64,000 nt of DNA from Marinobacter sp. CHS3-4 (GTDB lineage: Bacteria > Pseudomonadota > Gammaproteobacteria > Pseudomonadales > Oleiphilaceae), in the NCBI RefSeq assembly GCF_030053415.1, contig NZ_JASGBJ010000002.1, positions 992,001-1,056,000 on the forward strand, written 5' to 3'. Made by a program: the position numbers and the translations under genes. The notes under the pieces were generated by a model, which saw nothing but the letters and a program-made list of their open reading frames with translations, was not told the DNA's origin and ran no database searches. This document shows, in pieces, positions 19,445-28,023 of this stretch (positions within the stretch are counted from its first letter, which is position 1; every line of letters starts with the position of its first letter).

Positions 19445-20520
19445 GCCGCACCTCCCCGATATTTATCGGCGATGCGTTCCCGCTGGGACTTGAGGGATTC
19501 CGGGAGCGTCTCGAATAGGTAGTCCAGCATGGCAGTGGGCGGCTCGGCCTCGGTGGCAAGATAAGCCTGAACCGCGTGATCCACGGTCGCCTTGCAGTCA
19601 GACTGCAATTTCTGTTCTTTCTCCGGCGTCCAGAAACCAGCTTCGTGGAGATAGTTCTGCAGACGCTTGATACCGTCCTTTTCCCAGGCCTGTTTCAGAT
19701 CCTCAGACGAGCGATAACGAGTCGCATCATCAGCCGTGGTGTGATCGCCCAGGCGGTAGGTGATCGCCTCGATCACCGCGCCGCCCTTGCCGGCCCTTGC
19801 CCGCTCCAGGGCACTGTCTAGCGCTTCAATCACCGCAAAATAATCATTACCGTCGACAATGTGGCCCGGCAGCCCGGCACCAATGGCTTTCTGCGCAATG
19901 GTCTCCGCACCGGTCTGGATGCTGCGTGGCGTAGAAATGGCCCATTGATTGTTGATGACCATAAACACCACAGGAAGATGCCAGGCACCAGCCAGGTTGA
20001 TGCTTTCGGAAAAATCCCCTTTTGACGTGCCGCCATCACCCACGCAACAGACCACGGCACGGGCTTCATCGCGGATCCTCATGGCGGCGCCAACACCCAC
20101 CGCATGACAGCACTGGGTGGCAATGGGCACAGAAATCGGCAAATCTTCCGGACAGTTCTTCCACGCGCTGCCCCGTTCGTCACCGCCCCAATAGAGCAGC
20201 AATTCGGTCAACGAAACGCCGCGCAGAATGTGGGCAGCCTGGTCCCGGTAATAGGGCGCAAACACGTCATTGGCGGCCATACTCTGACCGATGGCAGTGC
20301 CAATCACCTCGTGCCCGAGCACAGACGGATAGGTGCCGCATTTTCCGGTGCGCTGCAGCGCGATGGCTTTGGAATCGAAGGTGCGAGTCAGCACCATGTT
20401 GCGGTAGGCGGCCAATACCCGTTCGGTATTCTCGGCCTGAGGTGGCAGGTCGCCCAGTGGTGCGCCCTGATCGTCCAGATAGCAGGTGCTATCCACACGG
20501 AACTCGTGGATTGTCTTCAT
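19441..20520 (-). CDS. 2-oxoacid dehydrogenase E1 alpha subunit
   Basis: The thiamine diphosphate-binding alpha chain of E1. The cofactor motif is GDGGTSKGDFSESIN, ending in the usual VVFMVINNQWAIS. It is first in the E1alpha-E1beta-E2 operon. Sequence features (YRDQAAHILRG and the SVPIATQCCHAVG segment) resemble pyruvate and branched-chain dehydrogenase E1. No E3 (lipoamide dehydrogenase) gene is next to the operon, so a shared E3 must be encoded elsewhere. The presumed promoter is in 20521-20739. Confidence 0.92.
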   Translation of the reverse strand: MKTIHEFRVDSTCYLDDQGAPLGDLPPQAENTERVLAAYRNMVLTRTFDSKAIALQRTGKCGTYPSVLGHEVIGTAIGQSMAANDVFAPYYRDQAAHILRGVSLTELLLYWGGDERGSAWKNCPEDLPISVPIATQCCHAVGVGAAMRIRDEARAVVCCVGDGGTSKGDFSESINLAGAWHLPVVFMVINNQWAISTPRSIQTGAETIAQKAIGAGLPGHIVDGNDYFAVIEALDSALERARAGKGGAVIEAITYRLGDHTTADDATRYRSSEDLKQAWEKDGIKRLQNYLHEAGFWTPEKEQKLQSDCKATVDHAVQAYLATEAEPPTAMLDYLFETLPESLKSQRERIADKYRGGAA

Positions 20521-20653
20521 CCCATTCTCCCCGCCCTGCCTTTGGATAAAAGGACCTGCTGCGCTATTGGCAGCCCGCTTGTGGCAGACTCACCGGCAGC
20601 ATCAAGGCTGATCGTTTTGTTGTTTTGCGTGGGTTACACGCTTTCGGGATCGT

Positions 20654-20687
20654 CAGGACACACGGTGTTTACCGTTTGTGTGCCCTG
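20654..20687. other. Long imperfect inverted repeat between two leftward genes
   Basis: A stem of about 12 base pairs with one mismatch and a bulge: CAGGACACACGGT, loop GTTT, then ACCGTTTGTGTGCCCTG. It lies downstream of the histidine phosphatase gene and upstream of E1alpha. No T-tract follows in the leftward direction, so it could be a factor-assisted terminator or an operator. Confidence 0.4.
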
Positions 20688-20739
20688 ATTAACTTTTAGA
20701 CGAAAAAAAGAGGATGAGCAAACAGGATTTCAATGAGCT

Positions 20740-21318
20740 TCAAGGAGACACTCTTGCCAGGATCTCCGGAGAATCTGACAAAGGTAGCGCCAGAATCACG
20801 CCCTCATTGGACGACGGGAAAATCCCCGTCAAGGCCGTAGTATTCACCTGATGAGACACCAGGATTACGGGTGCCCCGCCACCCAGAGCGTTCACGTTGG
20901 TAATGGTCTGGCGAGTCTGTTCAGACGCTCTGCTGCGGTCGCGGAAAAACGAGTTCAGCGAAGGCATAGGTTCTACAGGCCCCATACTCATACCCCTGGC
21001 TGTATCCATACAACGACACCACTGGCTACTGAATACCCGTGCCTCCGTGATGCCATGTTCTGCAAGAAACGGCTTCCAGGCCTGAGCCTGTTCGTGCCCG
21101 GTTTCATTCAGGTTCCGTTGGGTGCTGCAGTCACCCAGCTCAAAGTTAGCCGGGTCACCCGTTCCGGGTGCAAGGGCATGACGCATCATCAGAATCGCAT
21201 CACCGTTACGCAACGCCTCCCACGCGGACACGTCGTCGGCCTGACTGACACGCGGCGCCATAAAGATCGCGCTCATCACGACCAGTAGGCAAGCGGCAGA
21301 TACTATCCGGAATTTCAT
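20740..21318 (-). CDS. Exported histidine phosphatase family protein
   Basis: A secreted member of the phosphoglycerate-mutase-like (histidine phosphatase) superfamily. A signal peptide (MKFRIVSAACLLVVMSAIFM) precedes the domain. The phospho-acceptor His is in MMRHALAPG (RHA in place of the commoner RHG), and the second conserved His is in VILVSHQVN. The ends of the family motif around SSQWCRCMDTA are also seen. The substrate is unknown. It is transcribed divergently from the YaiI gene. Confidence 0.85.
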   Translation of the reverse strand: MKFRIVSAACLLVVMSAIFMAPRVSQADDVSAWEALRNGDAILMMRHALAPGTGDPANFELGDCSTQRNLNETGHEQAQAWKPFLAEHGITEARVFSSQWCRCMDTARGMSMGPVEPMPSLNSFFRDRSRASEQTRQTITNVNALGGGAPVILVSHQVNTTALTGIFPSSNEGVILALPLSDSPEILARVSP

Positions 21319-21423
21319 TTTTCAATCTCCCCAGAGCTTTAAAACAAATACGCGGAATCCGATTACCAGGCTCACTGCAACCCACGTTAAACTGCGCAAA
21401 ACAGCCAACACCAAGGAATCAAC

Positions 21424-21879
21424 ATGCCGATTTGGGTCGACGCCGACGCCTGCCCCGTTCCTATTCGGGAGATACTCTGCCGCGCCGCCACCCGCTGGCA
21501 GGTTCAAACCACGTTCATTGCCAACCACGCCATCAATCTGCCACCCAGCCCGTACATCAAACGCCAGCAGGTACTCCACGGCTTCGACGTGGCTGACAAC
21601 GAAATCATGGAACAACTCAGCAAGGGCGATCTGGTCATCACTCAGGACATTCCGCTGGCCGCGGAAGCCATCGAGAAGGGTGCAGACGTGTTTAATCCTC
21701 GCGGTCAGGCGTTTACCAGAGAAAACATTCGCCAGCGCCTCGCCATGCGCAACTTCATGGAAGAAATGCGCAGCGCCGGCCAGGTCACCGGAGGGCCGGC
21801 GCCATTCAGCCAGACCGACCGTAAGGAATTTGCGGACAAGCTCGACCGCTGGCTGCAGAAGAATCAGAAGCGTTCATGA
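21424..21879 (+). CDS. YaiI/YqxD family protein (DUF188)
   Basis: A 151-residue DUF188 protein. The characteristic start MPIWVDADACPVP and the DLVITQDIPLAAEAIEKGA block are present, together with NPRGQAFTRENI. The fold is PIN-like, with conserved Asp residues, but no function is established for the family. It stands alone, about 100 bases before the ABC exporter gene. Confidence 0.9.
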   Translation: MPIWVDADACPVPIREILCRAATRWQVQTTFIANHAINLPPSPYIKRQQVLHGFDVADNEIMEQLSKGDLVITQDIPLAAEAIEKGADVFNPRGQAFTRENIRQRLAMRNFMEEMRSAGQVTGGPAPFSQTDRKEFADKLDRWLQKNQKRS

Positions 21880-21901
21880 TCTGATTCATTGATCAAATTG
21901 G

Positions 21902-21916
21902 TGATAATGATTCTCT
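21902..21916 (+). promoter_or_regulatory. Fur-box-like sequence upstream of the ABC exporter
   Basis: TGATAATGATTCTCT matches the 7-1-7 Fur consensus (TGATAATnATTATCA) at 12 of 14 defined positions and contains a GATAAT that could serve as a -10. It lies about 70 bases before the exporter start. Iron control is inference. Confidence 0.5.
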
Positions 21917-21984
21917 TTGATTCAGATAGAGAAGCCTTTAACCTTTCCGGCTCTTTTCAGATCGACGGTTAACAGGTTTTCCTC

Positions 21985-23760
21985 ATGTCTCAGACCACCA
22001 GTTTCTCTGCCCTGTTCAGGCTGTTGAAATACGCCAGAGGCTACCGACGCCAGATCATCTGGGCCAGCACCTGCTCCATCATCAACAAATTGTTCGATAT
22101 TGCCCCGGAAATCCTGATCGGCGTGGCGATCGACGTGGTGGTGAATCAGGAGGAAAGCTTTGTTGCAGGCCTGGGCTTCGAAACCGCTCAGGATCAGATT
22201 ACCGTACTCGCTATCCTGACGTTCTTTATCTGGGCCGGTGAATCCCTGTTCGAATACCTGTACCAGATTGCCTGGCGTAACCTGGCCCAGCGGCTGCAAT
22301 CGGATCTTAGACAGGATGCCTACGAGCACACCCAGAAGCTGGACATGAGTTTTTTCGAATCCCGCAGTTCAGGTCAGCTGGTGGCCATCATGAACGACGA
22401 CGTCAACCAGCTGGAGCGATTCCTGGATGGCGGTGCCAATGCCATGATCCAGGTTCTGGTAACCGTCGTGGCCGTGGGTGCGGTGTTCTTCGTACTGTCG
22501 CCGCTGATCGCTCTGCTGGCCTTCACGCCAATCCCGCTCATTATATGGGGAGCGTTTTTCTTCCAGCGCAAAGCCGGACCACTGTATGCCGACGTGCGTG
22601 ACAAAGTCGGCGATCTTTCCAGCCGTCTGGCCAACAACCTTGGGGGCATTGCCACCATCAAAAGCTTTACCGCGGAAGAGCGCGAGGCAAAGCGCCTGAA
22701 AGACAGCAGTGAAGCCTACGTGGAGGCAAACCGCCGCGCCATACGAGTCAGTTCTGCGTTTATCCCGGTCATCCGGATGGCGATATTGGCGGGTTTTCTG
22801 GCCACCTTTACTGTCGGGGGCATGATGGCTCTGAAAGGCACACTGAATGTGGGTGCGTATGGTGTCCTGGTGTTTCTGACCCAGCGTCTGCTCTGGCCGC
22901 TGACCGGTCTGGCGGAAGTCATCGATCTGTTCGAACGGGCCATGGCCAGCACCCGTCGCATACTGGACCTGCTGACCGAGCCGGTGACCGTAAAGGATCA
23001 GGGCAACCAGACACTCCCAGAACCTGTCCGTGGTCGGGTGGACATCGACAAGGTCAGCTTCCGCTATCCATCCAGCGGAGCCGGCATTGAAGACATCTCG
23101 CTGCAGGTACCGGCAGGAAATACTCTGGCACTGGTGGGAGCCACCGGCTCTGGCAAATCCACACTGATCAAACTGCTGCTCAGATTCCATGACCCCGATA
23201 CCGGCCAGATTCGGATCGACGGCCACCCCATTCGCGATGTCACTCTGTTATCCCTCCGTCAGGCTATTGGACTGGTCAGCCAGGATGTATATCTGTTTGA
23301 AGGCAGCATCCGCGAAAACCTGATGCTTGGTCGCCCGGATGCCACCGAAGCTGAGCTGATTCAGGCTGCGACCACCGCGGAAGCCTGGTCCTTCATCGAG
23401 GCACTGCCCAGGGGTCTGGACACAGCCGTCGGCGAGAGAGGGATGCGGCTGTCTGGCGGCCAGCGCCAGCGGCTGTCACTGGCGAGAGCACTGCTCAAAG
23501 ATCCGCCCATTCTGGTTCTGGACGAAGCCACCAGTGCTGTCGACAACGAAACCGAAGCTGCCATTCAACGCTCGCTCAAACGCATTGGCCACAACCGTAC
23601 GGTGATTATGATTGCCCACCGGCTGTCTACGATTGTCGACGCCGATACCATAGCCGTCATCGCTAATGGCAGGGTTGTGGAAACAGGCACTCATTCACAG
23701 CTTCTCAGCAGCGGCGGCCCCTATTCAGCCCAATGGCAGGTGCAGACGGGACAGGCCTGA
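21985..23760 (+). CDS. ABC exporter, fused membrane and ATPase domains
   Basis: A half-size ABC exporter that should dimerise. Six membrane helices occupy roughly residues 20-320; the nucleotide-binding domain (about 340-591) has a Walker A (GATGSGKST), Q-loop (GLVSQDVYLFEG), signature LSGGQRQRLSLARALL, Walker B (ILVLDEATSA) and switch His (IAHRLST). It resembles the MsbA/multidrug type, but the cargo is unknown. A Fur-box-like sequence upstream suggests a link with iron, for example siderophore export. No partner gene follows in the same direction with close spacing. Confidence 0.92.
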   Translation: MSQTTSFSALFRLLKYARGYRRQIIWASTCSIINKLFDIAPEILIGVAIDVVVNQEESFVAGLGFETAQDQITVLAILTFFIWAGESLFEYLYQIAWRNLAQRLQSDLRQDAYEHTQKLDMSFFESRSSGQLVAIMNDDVNQLERFLDGGANAMIQVLVTVVAVGAVFFVLSPLIALLAFTPIPLIIWGAFFFQRKAGPLYADVRDKVGDLSSRLANNLGGIATIKSFTAEEREAKRLKDSSEAYVEANRRAIRVSSAFIPVIRMAILAGFLATFTVGGMMALKGTLNVGAYGVLVFLTQRLLWPLTGLAEVIDLFERAMASTRRILDLLTEPVTVKDQGNQTLPEPVRGRVDIDKVSFRYPSSGAGIEDISLQVPAGNTLALVGATGSGKSTLIKLLLRFHDPDTGQIRIDGHPIRDVTLLSLRQAIGLVSQDVYLFEGSIRENLMLGRPDATEAELIQAATTAEAWSFIEALPRGLDTAVGERGMRLSGGQRQRLSLARALLKDPPILVLDEATSAVDNETEAAIQRSLKRIGHNRTVIMIAHRLSTIVDADTIAVIANGRVVETGTHSQLLSSGGPYSAQWQVQTGQA

Positions 23761-23879
23761 TCGGCAGCGACCGCATTAGTTACTGACAGGTTCAAACACA
23801 CGGCAGGTCATCCGGTATGGAAACGGACTCCTATAATAGGTGTGGAAGTTCCGTTTCACTGGGTATTTGGGAGACCTTC

Positions 23880-25001
23880 ATGCTAAGCGTCAGGACCCTC
23901 ATCTTGTTATCCGGCCTGGCTCTGGTTCCGCAGGCCGTGGCCGAAACCACCTTTTCATCCGATCTCGCAGATTTCCAGCTCCAGACCGTTGCCGAGGGGC
24001 TGGATCATCCGTGGAGTCTCGCCTTTCTTCCGGATGGCTCGCAACTTGTTACCGAACGCGAGGGACAGCTTCGACTGATCAAAAACGGACAGCTTCAATC
24101 CGAGCCTGTTCCGGGCGTGCCCGATCTTGTTGTCTCAGGACAGGGTGGTTTGCTGGATGTCATCCTGCATCCGGATTTCGCCAACAACCAAACCCTGTTC
24201 CTGAGCTATGCGCACAGCAATCTGCGCGAGGGCATGACGACCCGTGTTGCACGTGCCACGTTTGATGGGCAGTCACTGAAGAACGTTGACGTCATTTTCG
24301 AGGCACTGCCGCGCAGCAACACCAGCCGCCATTTTGCCGGACGCATGGAGTTCGATAATAACGGGTACCTCTATGTTTCGGTAGGCGACCGCGGCGACAT
24401 GGAACGTGCTCAGGATACTGCAGACGATGCCGGTGGGGTTCATCGAATCACCATCAACGGGGAGCCCGCGCCCGATAACCCTTTTATCGGCGACGGAGCG
24501 GTCAATGATACCTTCTTCACCTACGGCAACCGCAACATCCAGGGCATGACCCAACATCCCGACACCGGCGATATATGGACGCATGAGCATGGCCCAAAAG
24601 GCGGGGACGAGGTGAACGTTCTCCGTGCCGGGGCCAATTATGGCTGGCCGAAGGTCACCTACGGCATTGGCTATTCTGGCCTTCCAATCACCAACAAAAC
24701 GACCATGCCCGGTATCGAAGATCCGCTGCATTACTGGGATCCATCAATCGCGCCGTCAGGCATGGCTTTTTATACCGGAGATTTGTTTCCGAATTGGCAG
24801 GGTGACTTGTTCGTAGGCGCGTTGAAAATGCGCAAACTGGTGCGTCTGCGCTTTGACGCTAATGATGTGGTGGCCGAAGAGGATCTGCTACAGGATCTGA
24901 ACGAACGCATTCGAGACGTGCGCATGGGCCCGGACGGTGCTCTCTGGCTACTGACCGATTCCAGCAACGGCAAGGTTTACCGCCTGGTACCGGCCAACTG
25001 A
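23880..25001 (+). CDS. PQQ-dependent aldose sugar dehydrogenase (YliI-like)
   Basis: A periplasmic six-bladed beta-propeller of the soluble glucose dehydrogenase/Asd (YliI) family, oxidising aldoses with PQQ. The signal peptide is MLSVRTLILLSGLALVPQAV. Hallmarks are GLDHPWSLAFLPDG, REGQLRL, GQGGLLDVILHPDF, and the Arg/His region TYGNRNIQGM and THEHGPKGGDEVN. The ATG at 23880 (GGGAGA upstream) is preferred to 23817. A TATAAT occurs at 23832-23837, about 45 bases before the start, without a good -35. Confidence 0.9.
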   Translation: MLSVRTLILLSGLALVPQAVAETTFSSDLADFQLQTVAEGLDHPWSLAFLPDGSQLVTEREGQLRLIKNGQLQSEPVPGVPDLVVSGQGGLLDVILHPDFANNQTLFLSYAHSNLREGMTTRVARATFDGQSLKNVDVIFEALPRSNTSRHFAGRMEFDNNGYLYVSVGDRGDMERAQDTADDAGGVHRITINGEPAPDNPFIGDGAVNDTFFTYGNRNIQGMTQHPDTGDIWTHEHGPKGGDEVNVLRAGANYGWPKVTYGIGYSGLPITNKTTMPGIEDPLHYWDPSIAPSGMAFYTGDLFPNWQGDLFVGALKMRKLVRLRFDANDVVAEEDLLQDLNERIRDVRMGPDGALWLLTDSSNGKVYRLVPAN

Positions 25002-25017
25002 ACACCGGTCCAGGAAA

Positions 25018-25431
25018 TCAGTGGGGGTCGTTGGTGCGCTCGGTTTTCTCAAACTGCGGAATTTGATCGGTAATTTCGAACCAGTCCGATTTTGAGCCCA
25101 CGAATACGTGCTGAGCCGGCCCCTTTTGCAAGGGTTCGTTGATCACACCCACTCTGAGTCGCAGGATGCCGGGAATGGCGTCTACCCGGCTGTAGAGTTG
25201 GCTGCCGCAGTTACTGCAGAAGGCTCTGTATTTACCGGGCCGAGACTCGTACTCGCGAATGCTCTCGTCGCCGGAAAGCAACTGAAAACGCAGCTTCTGA
25301 ATCGGTGCACTGGCCGAAAAGGCGCTTCCGTGAGTCCGACGGCACTGGCTACAGTGACACAGCGCAATGGGACCCAGGGGACCATCGTACTTGAAGCTAA
25401 CGTTACCGCACAGGCATTGCCCGGTGAGCAT
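25018..25431 (-). CDS. GFA/CENP-V family zinc protein
   Basis: A small protein of the glutathione-dependent formaldehyde-activating enzyme (GFA/CENP-V) family. Zinc ligands are visible as CLCGNVSF, CHCSQCRRTHG and FCSNCGSQLYS. Few members have a proven activity. The ATG at 25431, with AAAGGAA upstream, marks the family start; the frame is open 29 codons further, which I take as non-coding. It is divergent from the aldo/keto reductase gene. Confidence 0.9.
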   Translation of the reverse strand: MLTGQCLCGNVSFKYDGPLGPIALCHCSQCRRTHGSAFSASAPIQKLRFQLLSGDESIREYESRPGKYRAFCSNCGSQLYSRVDAIPGILRLRVGVINEPLQKGPAQHVFVGSKSDWFEITDQIPQFEKTERTNDPH

Positions 25432-25567
25432 GACGATTCCTTTCTGATTCGGTTGCGAGAGTGGAAAGCGGAGTATGATAACGGTCGACCACTTGAAGAA
25501 CCAGCGGCCAGCATCCACTTAACGTTATAGCGCGTAGGTTCGTTGCAAGCTTTTACAGGAGGACAGA

Positions 25568-26377
25568 ATGTCACAGAACACCATTCCCCCGATCGGCATG
25601 GGCACCTTCCGCCTGAAAGGTGACGATGCCAGGGATGCCGTTAAAAGCGCCCTCTCACTCGGTTACCGTCACATTGATACCGCCCAGATGTACGACAATG
25701 AAACGGAAGTGGGCGATGGCATTACCTCCAGCGGCATTCCACGGCGTGAAATCTTTCTGACCACCAAGGTGTGGCACGACCAGCTGGAGCGCAGCGACCT
25801 GATCAACAGCCTGCACGACAGCCTGGCACGACTGAAAACCGACCACGTGGACCTGACCCTGATCCACTGGCCGTCACCCGATGACGCAGTGCCGATGGAG
25901 GAATACCTGGGGGCCCTTCGGGATGCACAGCGAGAAGGCCTGACCAAGCATATCGGCGTGTCCAACTTCACCTGTGCCCAGATGGACCAGGCGGTGAGCA
26001 TTCTTGGCGAAGGGGTCATTCTGACCAACCAGGTGGAAGTACATCCCTTTCTGGCCAATCGCAAAGTAGTGGATCACGCCCAGAAACTGGGCATCACCGT
26101 GACTGGGTATATGCCTTTGGCCGTAGGCAAAGTGATGGAAGACGACACCTTGATTCGCATTGCCGAAGCCCGGAATCTGACCCCGGCGCAGGTGGCGCTT
26201 GCCTGGGTTGCCGCTCGCGGCGTGGTGGTGATTCCCTCGTCCACCCGTGCCACCCATCAGAAGGCCAACCTGCAGGCACTGGACGTGGAACTAACGGCCG
26301 ACGAAATTGCGGTCATTGATCAGTTGGACCGCAACGAGCGCATTGCTAATCCCGGCTTTGCGCCCGACTGGGACTGA
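25568..26377 (+). CDS. Aldo/keto reductase (DkgB-like)
   Basis: An NADPH-dependent aldo/keto reductase of the 2,5-diketo-gluconate reductase type. The family elements are RHIDTAQMYDNETEVG (Asp and Tyr of the tetrad), the catalytic Lys in FLTTKVWH, the His in LTLIHWPSP, and the cofactor-binding VIPSSTRATHQKAN. Length (269) is typical. AGGAGG precedes the ATG. The 3' end overlaps the convergent DUF6064-like gene by 32 bases. Confidence 0.92.
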   Translation: MSQNTIPPIGMGTFRLKGDDARDAVKSALSLGYRHIDTAQMYDNETEVGDGITSSGIPRREIFLTTKVWHDQLERSDLINSLHDSLARLKTDHVDLTLIHWPSPDDAVPMEEYLGALRDAQREGLTKHIGVSNFTCAQMDQAVSILGEGVILTNQVEVHPFLANRKVVDHAQKLGITVTGYMPLAVGKVMEDDTLIRIAEARNLTPAQVALAWVAARGVVVIPSSTRATHQKANLQALDVELTADEIAVIDQLDRNERIANPGFAPDWD

Positions 26378-27032
26378 GCCAGATCGCGATAACCACCAGT
26401 ACCAGCGTGGCCACTGGGAATATCAGCAAAACTTTCAGCTGAAGCCCCCAATAAGTGGCCGCGCTGAACAAAGCCCAGAAAACGGGAATCACCAGATAGA
26501 GCCACCTCGCAAGGCCTGTGAACAGAGCGCTTACGAGCACACCCGCAGCCACCGTTGTGCCAGGTGCAAGCCCGAACAGCGCCAGCGCCCGCCACTCCCC
26601 GGACAGCTCAACGGTTAACCACGGCAGACCGACCACCGCTATCACCCAGAGCGTGGCCGCCGAATACGGCAGCCTGGGCAAGGAGTCCGCAGAAAGCTTA
26701 ACCGCCAGAAAGCCGACGAGGACCGCCTGAGCCACGAATGCCCAGCCAAACCACACGGCAGGCCAATTAATCGGGCCAAAATAGCTCACAAGAAAAGCGA
26801 AGCCCGACGTTCCCCAGGCACAGGCCAGTAAAAACAGCCCGACACGCCTGGACGCCGATCGCTGATGACTCAGCAATAAAGGAAGCGCCAGAGCCGCGAA
26901 GACCGCGAGCAGAGTCCAGGGCCACAGATCCTGGTTGATCCGTTCAAACAGCCGGAGAAACACTTGCGGCCCGAACATGACGAAATCCTGTAGCGCGTAA
27001 CTCTGCCACTCAACGCCGCCATCAAGGGCCAT
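26346..27032 (-). CDS. Multi-pass membrane protein, DUF6064-like
   Basis: A 228-residue membrane protein with about six helices. The N-terminal stretch YALQDFVMFGPQVFLRLFER followed by NQDLWPW resembles DUF6064 proteins, whose function is unknown. Its ATG directly follows the stop of the Tat-exported aldo/keto reductase gene (TGAATG), so the two are probably cotranslated. The end runs 32 bases into the convergent aldo/keto reductase gene. Confidence 0.65.
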   Translation of the reverse strand: MALDGGVEWQSYALQDFVMFGPQVFLRLFERINQDLWPWTLLAVFAALALPLLLSHQRSASRRVGLFLLACAWGTSGFAFLVSYFGPINWPAVWFGWAFVAQAVLVGFLAVKLSADSLPRLPYSAATLWVIAVVGLPWLTVELSGEWRALALFGLAPGTTVAAGVLVSALFTGLARWLYLVIPVFWALFSAATYWGLQLKVLLIFPVATLVLVVIAIWLSPSRAQSRD

Positions 27033-27974
27033 TCACAGTGACCTCACATAGTCCGCCATCTGCCGACGCTGAGCCGGATCGGGCAAGGAACCATAGAGCG
27101 CCCCCATGTTTTCCTTCATGTGTTCGACTTTCGATGTGGCTGGAATGGCGCAAGTAACCGCCGGGTGGGAAATGATGTACTTCAGAAAGTATTCAGCCCA
27201 ATTGCTAACACCGGCCTCAGCAGCCCAGCCAGGCAAACGCTCGGACTGAAATCGACGGAACAGCGCCCCACCCTGGAACGGGCGGTTTACAATCACAGCT
27301 ATTCGCTTTTCTTGCGCCAGCGGCAGCAACTCTTCCTCAGCCTCACGATCCAGCAGGTTGTAGGTTAACTGCACAAAATCCAGGGGTTCGGATTCCATGA
27401 TGCGCGCGAACTCCCGGTGCCGGCGTCCGTGGGAGGTGGTGATACCGATGTATCGCACCTCACCGTTCGCTTTCATGGATTTGAGAGTTTCCAGATGCCC
27501 CTGCCAGCCCAGGAGGTTGTGTACCTGCAGAAGGTCGAACCGCTCTACGCCCCATCGACGGCTAGACCTGGTGGCCTCGGACCGGGTTTCGGACTCGTCT
27601 CCGGTCCAGATTTTGGTTGCCGCAAACACGCGATCTCTGGCGTTCAGTTCTGCCAGGGCTTCTCCCATCACGTCGGCCGCGGAGCCATACATGGGAGAGC
27701 CATCCACCAGCGTTCCGCCGCGATCAAAAAACGTCTTCAGCACTTGCGTGCGCTGATCCACCAGTTGTGGATCGCCTCCGACGTTAAAGGTAATCCAGGT
27801 GCCCATACCAATGGCTGGCAGTGCTTCCCCGGTTGTCGGAATACGGCGGGTGATGGGCGAATCAGTGGTGTTCTCTGCAAATGCAATGCGTTGAAAGGCC
27901 AGTGGCTGAGCCAGCGCGACACCACCCAGGCCCAGCCCCATCAGAAATCTGCGTCTATCAAGAAGGCGCGACAT
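27033..27974 (-). CDS. Tat-exported aldo/keto reductase
   Basis: An aldo/keto reductase with a twin-arginine signal. The start MSRLLDRRRFLMGLGLGGVA has the RRxFL motif, and cleavage is likely after RIAFA. The mature domain keeps AKR elements: the Asp/Tyr positions in GTLVDGSPMYGSA, Lys in FAATKIW, and His in DLLQVHNLL. The C-terminal cofactor segment AIPATSKVEHMKEN is present. The Tat route implies export of a folded, cofactor-loaded enzyme. The ATG at 27974 has GGAG upstream. It is followed without a gap by a DUF6064-like membrane protein gene. Confidence 0.88.
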   Translation of the reverse strand: MSRLLDRRRFLMGLGLGGVALAQPLAFQRIAFAENTTDSPITRRIPTTGEALPAIGMGTWITFNVGGDPQLVDQRTQVLKTFFDRGGTLVDGSPMYGSAADVMGEALAELNARDRVFAATKIWTGDESETRSEATRSSRRWGVERFDLLQVHNLLGWQGHLETLKSMKANGEVRYIGITTSHGRRHREFARIMESEPLDFVQLTYNLLDREAEEELLPLAQEKRIAVIVNRPFQGGALFRRFQSERLPGWAAEAGVSNWAEYFLKYIISHPAVTCAIPATSKVEHMKENMGALYGSLPDPAQRRQMADYVRSL

Positions 27975-28023
27975 AGATTCTCCAGTGATTGCAGACTCCT
28001 GGACTGACACTCCCTACGGCGAT

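Noticed and set aside
22369-23226. 285-codon open frame antisense to the ABC exporter
   Set aside because: Shadow of a well-conserved ABC gene; no independent signal.
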